A DNA stretch of 64,000 nucleotides from positions 27,997 through 91,996 of the forward strand of contig JAVBLI010000036.1 of the NCBI GenBank assembly GCA_031553595.1, in the 5' to 3' direction. This DNA comes from RGIG3701 sp031553595. Lineage in GTDB: Bacteria; Planctomycetota; Planctomycetia; Pirellulales; Thermoguttaceae. The position numbers were made by a program, and so were the translations under genes. The notes beneath the pieces were generated by a model. The model ran no database searches and was not told the DNA's origin. It saw nothing but the letters and a program-made list of their open reading frames with translations. Below are positions 43,911 to 52,367 of the stretch, in pieces. The stretch's first letter is position 1. The number at the start of each line of letters is the position of its first letter.

Positions 43911-44837
43911 TCAATAATATCCCCGTTTCCGGAAGCCCAGCGCCGCGTAAATCGTCCCGGCACACCCGCACAGACACCCGATCATGTTCACCGCCGTCTG
44001 ACGCGGGTGATAAAAACGTGGTATTTCCATAAAAAACGCCCCGAGACTTTTCGCCAACGCCCGCCAAAAATAAAGAAACGTCATCTGTCGGCCGCAATTT
44101 TTCCGCACGATCCGGTAATTATTCACGGCCGCGCGAAACTGGCGTTCCCAGTGAAATCGGACGCGAGAACGCTCCACAGTTTGGAGTTCATACACTTTCG
44201 CGCGGGACGTTTTAAAAATCTTCCGCCCGCGCCCCATGAGGTACATGGCCAGCTCCACGTCACTGCCGCCCGAGAGCCCATACTCCGGATCCAGCGGCGG
44301 CTTCCTCTCCCTCAGCATGTCCAGCCGGTACAGCGTGGTATTCGTCGGCGCTCCGTAAACCCGGGCGACCTCCTGCGTAAACCGCTCCTGCCGGTAAATA
44401 TAACTGTCTTCCAGCCACGGCGAGAAGCCATCCGCGAAAATCGGCACGCACGTCCCCAGCACCACGTCCCCGCCGGTTTTTTCCTGAGCTGCGACCATTT
44501 CCTCCAGCCACGTTTCGTCGGCCCACTCATCATCATCCATGAAAATCAGGAATTCGCCGCGGGCATGCTGAATCGCCAGATTTCTCGCCAGCGCGATGTT
44601 CTGCTGCGGCTCACAAAAATACCGCATCGTCACCCCTTCCACCCCCGCCACATGTGCGAACCCCCGGATGATCTGCTCACACTTTCGCGCCTCGTCATTC
44701 TCTACACAGATCACCTCATACGGCACCCGCGTCCGCTGCGCGAGCAGACTCCCCAGGCACTTCAGCACCATTTCGGGGCGGTTCCGTGTGCAGACCGCCA
44801 CGGTGATTTTCGGCTTCTCGTCAGCACTCATTTCCAC
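43911..44837 (-). CDS. GT2-family glycosyltransferase (paralogue of the 47-50 kb cluster)
   Basis: 308 residues. GT-A features: VAVCTRNRPEMVLKCLGSL, VICVENDEA and LIFMDDDEWADE with the DDD metal site. A C-terminal hydrophobic segment ends in GFRKRGYY, the same architecture as the three tandem GT2 proteins further upstream in the operon (GVRKEGYQ, GFKKIDH, GYRKIGYR), so all four descend from one ancestor. It overlaps the ATP-grasp gene by 10 bases. Confidence 0.88.
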   Translation of the reverse strand: MEMSADEKPKITVAVCTRNRPEMVLKCLGSLLAQRTRVPYEVICVENDEARKCEQIIRGFAHVAGVEGVTMRYFCEPQQNIALARNLAIQHARGEFLIFMDDDEWADETWLEEMVAAQEKTGGDVVLGTCVPIFADGFSPWLEDSYIYRQERFTQEVARVYGAPTNTTLYRLDMLRERKPPLDPEYGLSGGSDVELAMYLMGRGRKIFKTSRAKVYELQTVERSRVRFHWERQFRAAVNNYRIVRKNCGRQMTFLYFWRALAKSLGAFFMEIPRFYHPRQTAVNMIGCLCGCAGTIYAALGFRKRGYY

Positions 44838-45775
44838 GCGTCTCCCCAGATTTTATCCCATTCGGGCGGGTCGAACGCCCCGGTGCCGGCGGAGGGGGTG
44901 AAGGTCATCTCGCCGAAATAAATCCGGCCGCCGGTGAAGTATAAATCCACACGCACATATTCCCATCCGGCCGCGAGTTTTCGCACCACGGCGAGCATTT
45001 CGTCCAGTTTTTCCGGCTTCTCCACGCCCACGGCGTCCGTGGGATGCTTCGCGTGGCGAAAGGGTTCGAGCTGCCAGTTTTCGTCGTAAAGGTTTCGGGT
45101 ATGCACGCCGAAACGCCCGAAATCCACCTGGATGAATACTTTTCCGCGCCCGCTGTCGGCATTCGGAAACGTATGGAATTTATAATCCAGCGGCACGTTC
45201 CCCTCCGCGTCCAGGAGCATTTCCTCCACGATCACCCGTGACGGAATTTTGTTGTAAAACAGCTCCATCATATAATAGCCGTACTCGATTTTCTGCATAC
45301 GCCGCACCCGACGGACGATTTTCTTCGCGTCTTCTTTCGACTTATCGAAAATCAGAATGTTCGTCGTGCTGGCGTTCGTCGTTTTAATCACGCACTGATT
45401 CGGCAGTGTCGCGAAATCCGCTTCCGTGAAATCTTTGCCGACGAATAATAGCGGAATCAGGTATTCTTCGCCCACGGTCTCCCGCACATAATCCCGGACG
45501 GTAAACTTGTCCGCCAGCACCACCAGACGAAAGTCGTCGCTGAGTTTCCGCACCGCGATTTTTTCATTGAGCGTCCGCGGATGATCGAAATCGAAATCGC
45601 GTCCGTAATACTGCCGAAACAGCCGCATCACCGCCCGGCGTTTCGCGGCGTCTGTAAGTGTGAAATATTTATGCCGGTAATACACGCAGTTTTTCTTCGC
45701 CTTCTTCCACATAACGGGAAGTTGAAAGCGAAAAAACCAGTATGGCCGGCGGAGGAGACGCTTAAGGATGTTCAT
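44828..45775 (-). CDS. TupA-like ATP-grasp protein of polysaccharide synthesis
   Basis: 315 residues from ATG 45775; the longer frame would begin in repeat DNA. The sequence matches the TupA-like ATP-grasp family: RTLNEKIAVRKL, VLADKFTVRDYV, CVIKTTNASTTNI, VIVEEMLLD and a late VRVDLYFTGGRIYFGEMTF with acidic metal ligands. In teichuronopeptide synthesis TupA joins acidic or amino-acid groups; members in capsule loci are thought to add amino acids or similar groups to glycans. The substrate here is unknown. Overlaps the following GT2 gene. Confidence 0.85.
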   Translation of the reverse strand: MNILKRLLRRPYWFFRFQLPVMWKKAKKNCVYYRHKYFTLTDAAKRRAVMRLFRQYYGRDFDFDHPRTLNEKIAVRKLSDDFRLVVLADKFTVRDYVRETVGEEYLIPLLFVGKDFTEADFATLPNQCVIKTTNASTTNILIFDKSKEDAKKIVRRVRRMQKIEYGYYMMELFYNKIPSRVIVEEMLLDAEGNVPLDYKFHTFPNADSGRGKVFIQVDFGRFGVHTRNLYDENWQLEPFRHAKHPTDAVGVEKPEKLDEMLAVVRKLAAGWEYVRVDLYFTGGRIYFGEMTFTPSAGTGAFDPPEWDKIWGDAWK

Positions 45776-45776
45776 A

Positions 45777-45808
45777 ATGGACAAGGGACAATGGGCAAGG
45801 GACAATTC
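45777..45808. repeat. Family 2 half element, unit GGACAAG/GGACAAT
   Basis: TGGACAAGGGACAATGGGCAAGGGACAATTC between the CapA and ATP-grasp genes; no opposite arm. Confidence 0.6.
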
Positions 45809-45810
45809 GA

Positions 45811-47109
45811 TCAAAACATCTGGAAATATTTATCGAGCAATTCTCGTGTTTCGAGTGTCCGAACGTCGGGAATTTCGCCGCACAGCAGCCCGAACGCCGT
45901 TTCGGCGGTCAGACGGTGCGTCTCGCAACCGAACCAGTGATACCAGAGGGCATAATTTTCGGGTGTCGGGGCATGGCGGTATGCGGGGATGAATTTTTCG
46001 TAATGGCCCGCGAGGGTGTGAAAGGCGTTTCGCAGCCGGCTCAGACGCCCGGTGTCCGCCGCCTGCACACCGGCCAGGCCCATCAGCGGCGCGAAGTGCT
46101 TTTCAAACATCCGCATGGCGAATTCCTGCCAGAGCGCCTCAAGTAACCAGGCGTCTGACAGCGGACGGCATGTGTCATTCAGATATTTATTTATCGCGTC
46201 CGATGAAGGATATTCTTCCGTGGCGGGCATGCCGGAAAGCTCGCCCACACAGGGGTTTACGTCATTTTCCGGCACCGGCTCGATGAGCGTTTTTCCGTCT
46301 TCCGTTTCGCGCAACCACAGAGGCGTGACACGGAAATTCTGCCGCACACCATCACGCACTTCCACTTCCGCGCACAGCCCCCAGAGGGCGTTCCGTTTCC
46401 GCCGCCAGCGCTGAACGGGGCCGAGGAAATTCCCCAGGCCGTAAAAAATCACGCTGTCTTTATACGTTTCATACCCCTGAGGCACCCGGCTGTGATGCCC
46501 GTGCACCACGTCCACGCCGGCGTCCACGAAACTTCGCAGCGTCTCCTGCCACAGCGGGGCGGGCCAGAGATTCATTTCCGCCGCGGCGTGCACCGAGAGA
46601 ATCACGAAATGCCCGGCTTCTTTCGCCGCACGGATTTTCGCGTAAAGCCCCGGCGACAAAAAATCCACCCCCGGCGCATCCCCCCGCGAGAGTCCGAACT
46701 GCCGTTCCGCCACGCAAAACACGGCGATTTTCGCGTCCAGCGTTTCCACCATCACCGGCTGCTGACGATTCCCCACACTCACACCACCGCATTTCACGCC
46801 GGCTTTTTCACACGCCGCCACCGTATCCTGCACACCCTGCCGACCGTAATCGCCCATGTGATTATTCGCCAGCGTCAGCACCAGCTCGTGTTTTTCCCCT
46901 GTCTGTGTTTCACCGCGAAACGCCTCAACAAAACGCGTGAAATCCGCTTCCTTTCCCTTCAGACTCACCCCCGCCTTCACCACCGCCGTTTCCGCGTCCG
47001 TCACGGGCGTCTCCAGATTACAGACCGTCACCTCCGCGTCCCGGAAACTTTCCGCGATCACGATTTCGCCGGGGATGGCCCGCACTTCGCCAAATAATCT
47101 GATACGCAT
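45811..47109 (-). CDS. CapA-family metallophosphoesterase-like protein
   Basis: 432 residues. It has the CapA/PgsA pattern: VCNLETPVT, LTLANNHMGDYG, SVHAAAEMN and VHGHHSRVPQGYE, whose Asn, His and Asp residues form a metallophosphoesterase-like site. The classical CapA takes part in poly-gamma-glutamate capsule synthesis; homologues in glycan operons are common and their roles are less clear. No signal peptide is seen. There are no capB or capC neighbours, so a polyglutamate capsule is not supported here. Confidence 0.87.
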   Translation of the reverse strand: MRIRLFGEVRAIPGEIVIAESFRDAEVTVCNLETPVTDAETAVVKAGVSLKGKEADFTRFVEAFRGETQTGEKHELVLTLANNHMGDYGRQGVQDTVAACEKAGVKCGGVSVGNRQQPVMVETLDAKIAVFCVAERQFGLSRGDAPGVDFLSPGLYAKIRAAKEAGHFVILSVHAAAEMNLWPAPLWQETLRSFVDAGVDVVHGHHSRVPQGYETYKDSVIFYGLGNFLGPVQRWRRKRNALWGLCAEVEVRDGVRQNFRVTPLWLRETEDGKTLIEPVPENDVNPCVGELSGMPATEEYPSSDAINKYLNDTCRPLSDAWLLEALWQEFAMRMFEKHFAPLMGLAGVQAADTGRLSRLRNAFHTLAGHYEKFIPAYRHAPTPENYALWYHWFGCETHRLTAETAFGLLCGEIPDVRTLETRELLDKYFQMF

Positions 47110-47130
47110 GGCTCTTTTTCCTGAAAAGAC

Positions 47131-48039
47131 TTATTGGTATCCTTCTTTTCTGACACCCAGATAATACGCGATGATGCCCAGACACTGCGCCAAATGAATG
47201 CCAATAATAAGCATCGCTTGCTGTGGATGGATCAACAACCAGGGGAGATTTTTAATAGCCAGCCAGGCATGCATACAGAAATATTTAAAATTTACCCGGG
47301 CTCCATTCATACAATAGTAATACCGCCGATGAACCGCAGCTCCTACGAGGCTCGTGCGGAACGCACGCTCCCAGCACCATCGCATTTTTCCCCGAGATAA
47401 CGGTTGGATTTCGTAGATGATTGCCCGGTATGTTTTCACAATTTTTTTACCCTGGGATGTCAGGAAAATTGAAAAGTCTACATCTTCACCACCGGTTTTT
47501 CCAAAATTCAGGTCGTAAGGTGGTGTTCTGGCACAGAGAGTGGATTTTTTAAAAAGCATACACCCGCCTGGCGCTTTATACATTTCAGTTTTTTCCGGCA
47601 CATCCGCGAATGTCCATTGAGTTTTTTTCATATACTCAGGAAAACCATCTTCGAAAACAGGAGCCAAATGTCCGCAAACGGCATCCGCGTCCGTCTCCTG
47701 CTGTACGAGCACAAACTGCTCCACCCAGTCCGCCTCGGCCCACTCATCATCATCCAGGCACGCCAGGAACTCGCCCCGACACTCGGCCGCGCAGCGGTTG
47801 CGCGCAATGGAAATATTCTGTTCCGGCTCGCAAAAATAGCGCAGCTCGATACCCTTTTCCGCCGCTTCCGGGATGAGCGATTCAATCGCCGCCCGCGCCG
47901 CCTGCTGAACGTCATTTTCCACCACCACGATATCAAACGCGAACGACGTCTGCTGCGCGATCAGGCTCCGCAGACACCGCACGACCATTTCCGGTCGTTT
48001 TCGCGTACAGACTGCAAGCGTCACCAACGGCTCCGACAT
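47131..48039 (-). CDS. GT2-family glycosyltransferase, tandem paralogue 3
   Basis: 302 residues. LAVCTRKRPEMVVRCLRSLIAQQ, VVVENDVQQ and LACLDDDEWAEADW define the GT-A domain; the last 60 residues are hydrophobic (LAIKNLPWLLIHPQQAM) and end in GVRKEGYQ. It is the most divergent of the three tandem genes in its second half. Predicted to transfer a sugar at the inner membrane; donor unknown. The codons from about residue 60 to 80 are nearly identical to those in the next two genes. Confidence 0.88.
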   Translation of the reverse strand: MSEPLVTLAVCTRKRPEMVVRCLRSLIAQQTSFAFDIVVVENDVQQAARAAIESLIPEAAEKGIELRYFCEPEQNISIARNRCAAECRGEFLACLDDDEWAEADWVEQFVLVQQETDADAVCGHLAPVFEDGFPEYMKKTQWTFADVPEKTEMYKAPGGCMLFKKSTLCARTPPYDLNFGKTGGEDVDFSIFLTSQGKKIVKTYRAIIYEIQPLSRGKMRWCWERAFRTSLVGAAVHRRYYYCMNGARVNFKYFCMHAWLAIKNLPWLLIHPQQAMLIIGIHLAQCLGIIAYYLGVRKEGYQ

Positions 48040-48060
48040 TTTCTTTTCCTATTCCGTTAT

Positions 48061-48999
48061 TCAATGATCAATTTTTTTGAACCCAAGATACCACGCCAAG
48101 ATGCCCAGCGAGCGGCACGCGTGAAACCCCATGCGGAAAATCGCCTTTCGTGGCGTCACCAACAGAAGCGGGACAGCCTTCAAGATTTCCCATCCACCCT
48201 TGAAGAAAACCCAAGCGTTTACCCGCGTACCGTTCATGCGGTAATAATACTTCACATGAATTCCCGCCGCGAGATGCCCCTCCCGGTAAATCCGCCGCCA
48301 GTAATACATCATGCTCGCCCGCGACAGCGGCTGCACCTCATACACCACCGCCTGCGAAGTTTTCACCATCTTCACGCCTTGCGAAATGAGATAAAACGAA
48401 AGCTCCGTATCCTCGCCGCCACTCTTTCCATACTGAAGATCGAATGGTTCCGGACGCGTTTCCAACACCGATTTTCTGAACAGCGAGGAATTCGTCGCCG
48501 TCTGCATTACCGACTGTTTATCCACAAACGGTCCGCGATACCACAAGAGCACATCCTTCAAGTAATTCGGAAAACCATCCTCGTAAAGCGGCTCCACACA
48601 CCCACTGACCACATCCGCGCCGGTTTCTCGCTGCGCATCCATCAGCTTCTGCGCCCAATCCGCCGCGGCCCACTCGTCATCATCCATCATCGCCAAGAAC
48701 TCGCCCTGGCACTCCGCCACACACCGATTCCTCGCCGCCGAAATATTCTGCACCGACTCACAATAATACCGCAGCGCAATCCCTTTTTCCGCCGCTTCCG
48801 GAATCAACGCCTCAATCACCTCGCGCGACCCCTGCGCAGCATCATTCTCCACCACAACGATGTCAAACGAAAAATCCGTCTGCTGCGCGATCAGACTCCG
48901 CAAACATCGCACGACCATCTCCGGCCGCTTGTAGGTGCAGACGGTAATGGTGACCAGGAAATTGTTTTCCATGCCTGTGGTTCCTGTTTCAACGGACAA
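48061..48999 (-). CDS. GT2-family glycosyltransferase, tandem paralogue 2
   Basis: 312 residues. Same architecture as its neighbours: ITVCTYKRPEMVVRCLRSL, VVVENDAAQGSREV, LAMMDDDEWAAADW, and a C-terminal hydrophobic segment ending in GFKKIDH. Its 5' part is almost identical in DNA to that of the next paralogue (49001-49930), while the 3' part differs, so the active-site half has been duplicated recently or kept alike by gene conversion. Confidence 0.88.
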   Translation of the reverse strand: MSVETGTTGMENNFLVTITVCTYKRPEMVVRCLRSLIAQQTDFSFDIVVVENDAAQGSREVIEALIPEAAEKGIALRYYCESVQNISAARNRCVAECQGEFLAMMDDDEWAAADWAQKLMDAQRETGADVVSGCVEPLYEDGFPNYLKDVLLWYRGPFVDKQSVMQTATNSSLFRKSVLETRPEPFDLQYGKSGGEDTELSFYLISQGVKMVKTSQAVVYEVQPLSRASMMYYWRRIYREGHLAAGIHVKYYYRMNGTRVNAWVFFKGGWEILKAVPLLLVTPRKAIFRMGFHACRSLGILAWYLGFKKIDH

Positions 49000-49000
49000 T

Positions 49001-49930
49001 TTATCGATAGCCTATTTTTCGGTATCCCACGAAATAGGAAAGAATCCCGAAACAGTATGCGATGTGTACACCGGCCATGAAAAAAGCCAAACGAGGTTTT
49101 ATCAATAGCATGGGGAGAGTCGTGAAAATTCTTCCAAAATTTTGCATAAAGCGTTTCAGTATGAATCGTGATCCATTCATGCGATAGTAATACTTGTAGA
49201 CAATTCGTGTGTAATTGCCTCCGATACGAAAAACTCGCGCCCAGTGGAATTTCATCGTTCCGCGGCTTAGTGGCTGAAATTCATACACAATGGAAAGCGA
49301 AGTTCTCATCATGGAAATCTCTTTTGAGCGGAAAAAAAAGGAAAGTTCCTCATCGCTGCCTCCTGTTCGGCCATACGCCGGATCAAAAAGCGGTTTCCTG
49401 AGTTTGAGCAAATCCTTTCGATATAACACAGAATTCGTCCACAGTGAATGAGGCTCAGTTATCTCCTGTGCTGGGATCGTTTCGGCGACATAAGCCTTGA
49501 GATATTCCGGAAATTCCTCCGAGAAAACAGGTTTCACATACCCCCCCATGGCACCGGCATCCGTCTTCCTCTGGGCTTCGACAAGTTTCGCCAGCCAATC
49601 TTTCTCCGCCCATTCATCGTCATCGATAAACGCCAGGAACTCGCCGCGGCATTCCGCCACGCAACGATTTCTCGCGATGGCGATATTTTGCTCTTCCTCA
49701 CAGAAATACCGCATTTCCACACCCTTTTCCGTCGCCTCGGGGATCAACTCCTCGACCAGCACCCGCGAACCCTGCGCGGCATCATTCTCCACCACAACGA
49801 TGTCAAACGCAAAGTCCGTCTCTTGCACGAACAGACTCCGCAAACATTTCACGACCATCTCCGGACGCTTGCGGGTACAGACGCCGATGGTTACCAGGAG
49901 ATTATTATCGGTTATTTTTTCATTTTTCAT
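49001..49930 (-). CDS. GT2-family glycosyltransferase, tandem paralogue 1
   Basis: 309 residues. Motifs IGVCTRKRPEMVVKCLRSL, VVVENDAAQGSRVLV, LAFIDDDEWAEKDW, and a hydrophobic C-terminus ending GYRKIGYR. It overlaps the phosphoribosyltransferase-HAD gene by four bases, so it is the first GT2 translated after that gene. The 3' half is visibly richer in A and T than the 5' half. Confidence 0.88.
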   Translation of the reverse strand: MKNEKITDNNLLVTIGVCTRKRPEMVVKCLRSLFVQETDFAFDIVVVENDAAQGSRVLVEELIPEATEKGVEMRYFCEEEQNIAIARNRCVAECRGEFLAFIDDDEWAEKDWLAKLVEAQRKTDAGAMGGYVKPVFSEEFPEYLKAYVAETIPAQEITEPHSLWTNSVLYRKDLLKLRKPLFDPAYGRTGGSDEELSFFFRSKEISMMRTSLSIVYEFQPLSRGTMKFHWARVFRIGGNYTRIVYKYYYRMNGSRFILKRFMQNFGRIFTTLPMLLIKPRLAFFMAGVHIAYCFGILSYFVGYRKIGYR

Positions 49931-50955
49931 TCGGCCTCTGATTCAACTGCAGGGCTAAGCTGCTCTGGATTTAACATAAATTGTTTTTCAATACTAAGAA
50001 CGGATTTGCCGGATATTCTAGCAATTTCCATGGCCTGTTTATGGCAGCTTTCGATGAAAAGAAAGCAATCGGAATTACTAAATACTTTGGCTTTATGAAC
50101 GCCATTGTTTGCTTCGGAACGAATACGATCTTGTTTTGTTGGAAAATCAAGCATGACTAATGAATCATAAACGACGCCATGCTTTGAAAGCCATTTTTCC
50201 GTCGACTTGCGATATTTTTCCAATCGATTCGTAACAAGCATAGCGATAGGGTGCGTCGGCAAATACATCGGTGGCGTTTCCTCTACAAAGCGGATGTATT
50301 CCTCACCGTCATCGTTTTGCTGCTCCGTCGGATCGGGACACAAAACACCATCGATATCAACACATGCATGCTTTAGAATGCTGTGGTGCATTACATTCCA
50401 TTCGAAAATACGTGGCATGGGACATTCTCGACAATAAATATCCACCATATCTCGATTTGATGCGGTGCAGTAAGCTGCCATATAAAACACTTGTCGATTA
50501 TTGCTCATGGAAGAAGATTCGGCGATTTTAGCCTTGGCGTTTTGTAATGAACGCCCCGACCATATAGAATCATCGACAACAAGAATCTTCTTACACTCGG
50601 ATAGTGCTGTTTTTTGTCGCCCGTGGGTCCGACCAAAACCGTGAGAAAAAATCTGCCCCTCTAAGAAACGGTCCAAATCCGTTGTCGCGATATTTAAATT
50701 CAAGCCGATCATCATTGCCGGCATCATTCCGCTTTTAGGAATGCCAACCACTAAATCAATGTCTTGGGGAATTTTGTGCATCGCATGGCGAATATCTTTA
50801 GATAAATCAGCATAAGATCGATACTGAATTGCATTTTGCTGTTGATACACAGCTTCATAAGAACCTGGCCGGAAGTATTTTTTTTCAGGCCGAAGCAGCC
50901 TTTTCATCTTGTGCCAGATTTTCACGAGTATTGCTGGTTTCCATGTGGTTTGCAT
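49927..50955 (-). CDS. Phosphoribosyltransferase-HAD fusion protein
   Basis: 342 residues, a two-part protein. Residues about 45-180 are a type I phosphoribosyltransferase domain: VVGIPKSGMMPAM and the PRPP loop KKILVVDDSIWSGRSL (around 120-130). Residues about 195-325 are HAD-like: VDIDGVLCPDP carries the nucleophile Asp motif, and LVTNRLEKYR is the second HAD motif. The DNA is richer in A and T than in the flanking glycosyltransferase genes, suggesting acquisition by transfer. It could supply or dephosphorylate a phosphoribosyl-derived sugar for the polysaccharide; that is inference. It overlaps the next GT2 gene and is preceded by a 15-base palindrome. Confidence 0.75.
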   Translation of the reverse strand: MQTTWKPAILVKIWHKMKRLLRPEKKYFRPGSYEAVYQQQNAIQYRSYADLSKDIRHAMHKIPQDIDLVVGIPKSGMMPAMMIGLNLNIATTDLDRFLEGQIFSHGFGRTHGRQKTALSECKKILVVDDSIWSGRSLQNAKAKIAESSSMSNNRQVFYMAAYCTASNRDMVDIYCRECPMPRIFEWNVMHHSILKHACVDIDGVLCPDPTEQQNDDGEEYIRFVEETPPMYLPTHPIAMLVTNRLEKYRKSTEKWLSKHGVVYDSLVMLDFPTKQDRIRSEANNGVHKAKVFSNSDCFLFIESCHKQAMEIARISGKSVLSIEKQFMLNPEQLSPAVESEAE

Positions 50956-50982
50956 AATTGGTCCAAATATACTTAAATCACC

Positions 50983-50997
50983 TGAACATTCTGTTCA
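50983..50997. promoter_or_regulatory. 15-base perfect palindrome upstream of the phosphoribosyltransferase-HAD gene
   Basis: TGAACATTCTGTTCA is TGAACA, three bases, TGTTCA. It lies 28 bases before the start codon in the spacer between the FkbM and phosphoribosyltransferase-HAD genes. It could be an operator; no known regulator can be named. Confidence 0.35.
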
Positions 50998-51071
50998 CCG
51001 TCAAACCAAAACTGATTTTTTAGCAAACAACCGGGAAAACTCCGTAGTTTTCGGTATAGGGTAGCGTGGTT

Positions 51072-52331
51072 TCAATATGCCAGTAACATAAAGTCTGTAT
51101 CAGGCATTGCTGGTAGGTGATAACGAATCTCAAACTTGTAATCGATTCCCCAACTCTCGATCAAAGGTTTGATTTCAAAAAAATCCTTAAACGTGTGATA
51201 GATTGAAATGATAAGAAGCGGTTTTTGACGGATAATTGTTTCTTTGGCTCCGAGGATCGTGTCGTATTCCGCCCCTTCAACATCAAGTTTTATCAACCCG
51301 ACATCCAATGAATGGGTTTCGACAAATTCATCAATAGAAATAATATTAACCTCATGAGCGGTTTTCCTTCCTTGTCCGTGGGGTGATGTCGTCGCGCCTG
51401 CATCAAATGCACCATGCGAATAGAGCATAAATGTTCCTTTTGATTTGCCCAATGCCATGGGAACAATCTCTATTAAATTCTTTTTGTCACCCAATACCCC
51501 AGCATTATCCATAATAACTTGCTGCATCCCCGGAATCGTATCCGGATTCGGCTCAAAAGTGAAGACACGTCTCGGGTTGTACGCAGTGAAAACCATCGCC
51601 GAATCGCCTGAATAACCGCCTCCATCAATAATATCTTTATTCACTATCTTTTCTTGGACAGCTTGCGGCAATTGGTTGAGGCTAAAGTCAGTCGCGATAT
51701 GTTCTTTCCAAGGGCCGAGAGAAGGGATTCTATAGGGACATACATAGGCCTCACCAAGAGCTTTAATGTGTTCCTGGTCTGCATAATCGAGCGGGTACTT
51801 CTGGCGCAAAATTAAGTTGGATAGCACCGACCAAGCAATCACATTGTTTCCGTGTTCCATGCAAAACCGACGCCTTTCGATATAACGCGCCACAACTTCA
51901 TGGCTTAACTCATCCGTACCAGCTACAAGCTTGTCGTGATTTTTTTTTAATTCCTCCGGTTTGCTCCTAAAAAAATCATTCCAGATCTCTTGATTCGGCC
52001 TAAAAAGCAAAGGTTGTTGAAATTTCAGAAGCCTTTCTAAAAATACAGGGTTGTTCAGCACTTTAGGGATAATGGAATCGACTGTCTTTTCAATAAACAC
52101 AGGGGCATTGAGCGAACGGAGGACGATAGATTCTGTCGTTTCTAGTTCGGAGAATAGAATATCGTTCCTTGTCGCTACTTTTTTATATGCCAAACGATAT
52201 AACACGGTGCGCAAGGAATACAACCCCTGCTTTATTTGCCTCAAAGGCCATTTTATCATACGCCAAATTTTTGCAAGTTTTTTTGGTTCAGATGTTTCAT
52301 TCATTGGTATTTTTTCGATAAAAAAATGCAT
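51072..52331 (-). CDS. FkbM-family methyltransferase
   Basis: 419 residues. The N-terminal half (1 to about 200) is helical and not recognised. The C-terminal half is a Class I SAM-dependent methyltransferase of the FkbM type: DIIDGGGYSGDSAMVF, VFTFEPNP, VGLIKLDVEGAEYDTI and a late LLIISIYHTFKDF. In polysaccharide clusters FkbM enzymes O-methylate sugars. The start ATG 52331 has GGAG upstream; 52304 is an alternative without one. A-T-rich composition, like the next gene, suggests both arrived together by transfer. Confidence 0.85.
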   Translation of the reverse strand: MHFFIEKIPMNETSEPKKLAKIWRMIKWPLRQIKQGLYSLRTVLYRLAYKKVATRNDILFSELETTESIVLRSLNAPVFIEKTVDSIIPKVLNNPVFLERLLKFQQPLLFRPNQEIWNDFFRSKPEELKKNHDKLVAGTDELSHEVVARYIERRRFCMEHGNNVIAWSVLSNLILRQKYPLDYADQEHIKALGEAYVCPYRIPSLGPWKEHIATDFSLNQLPQAVQEKIVNKDIIDGGGYSGDSAMVFTAYNPRRVFTFEPNPDTIPGMQQVIMDNAGVLGDKKNLIEIVPMALGKSKGTFMLYSHGAFDAGATTSPHGQGRKTAHEVNIISIDEFVETHSLDVGLIKLDVEGAEYDTILGAKETIIRQKPLLIISIYHTFKDFFEIKPLIESWGIDYKFEIRYHLPAMPDTDFMLLAY

Positions 52332-52367
52332 CCGGTAGCTCCGATTTATAGAATCGAGAGGTATTCT

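Noticed and set aside
45811..47109. A poly-gamma-glutamate capsule locus based on CapA
   Set aside because: No CapB, CapC or CapE homologue is next to it and the neighbours are glycosyltransferases.
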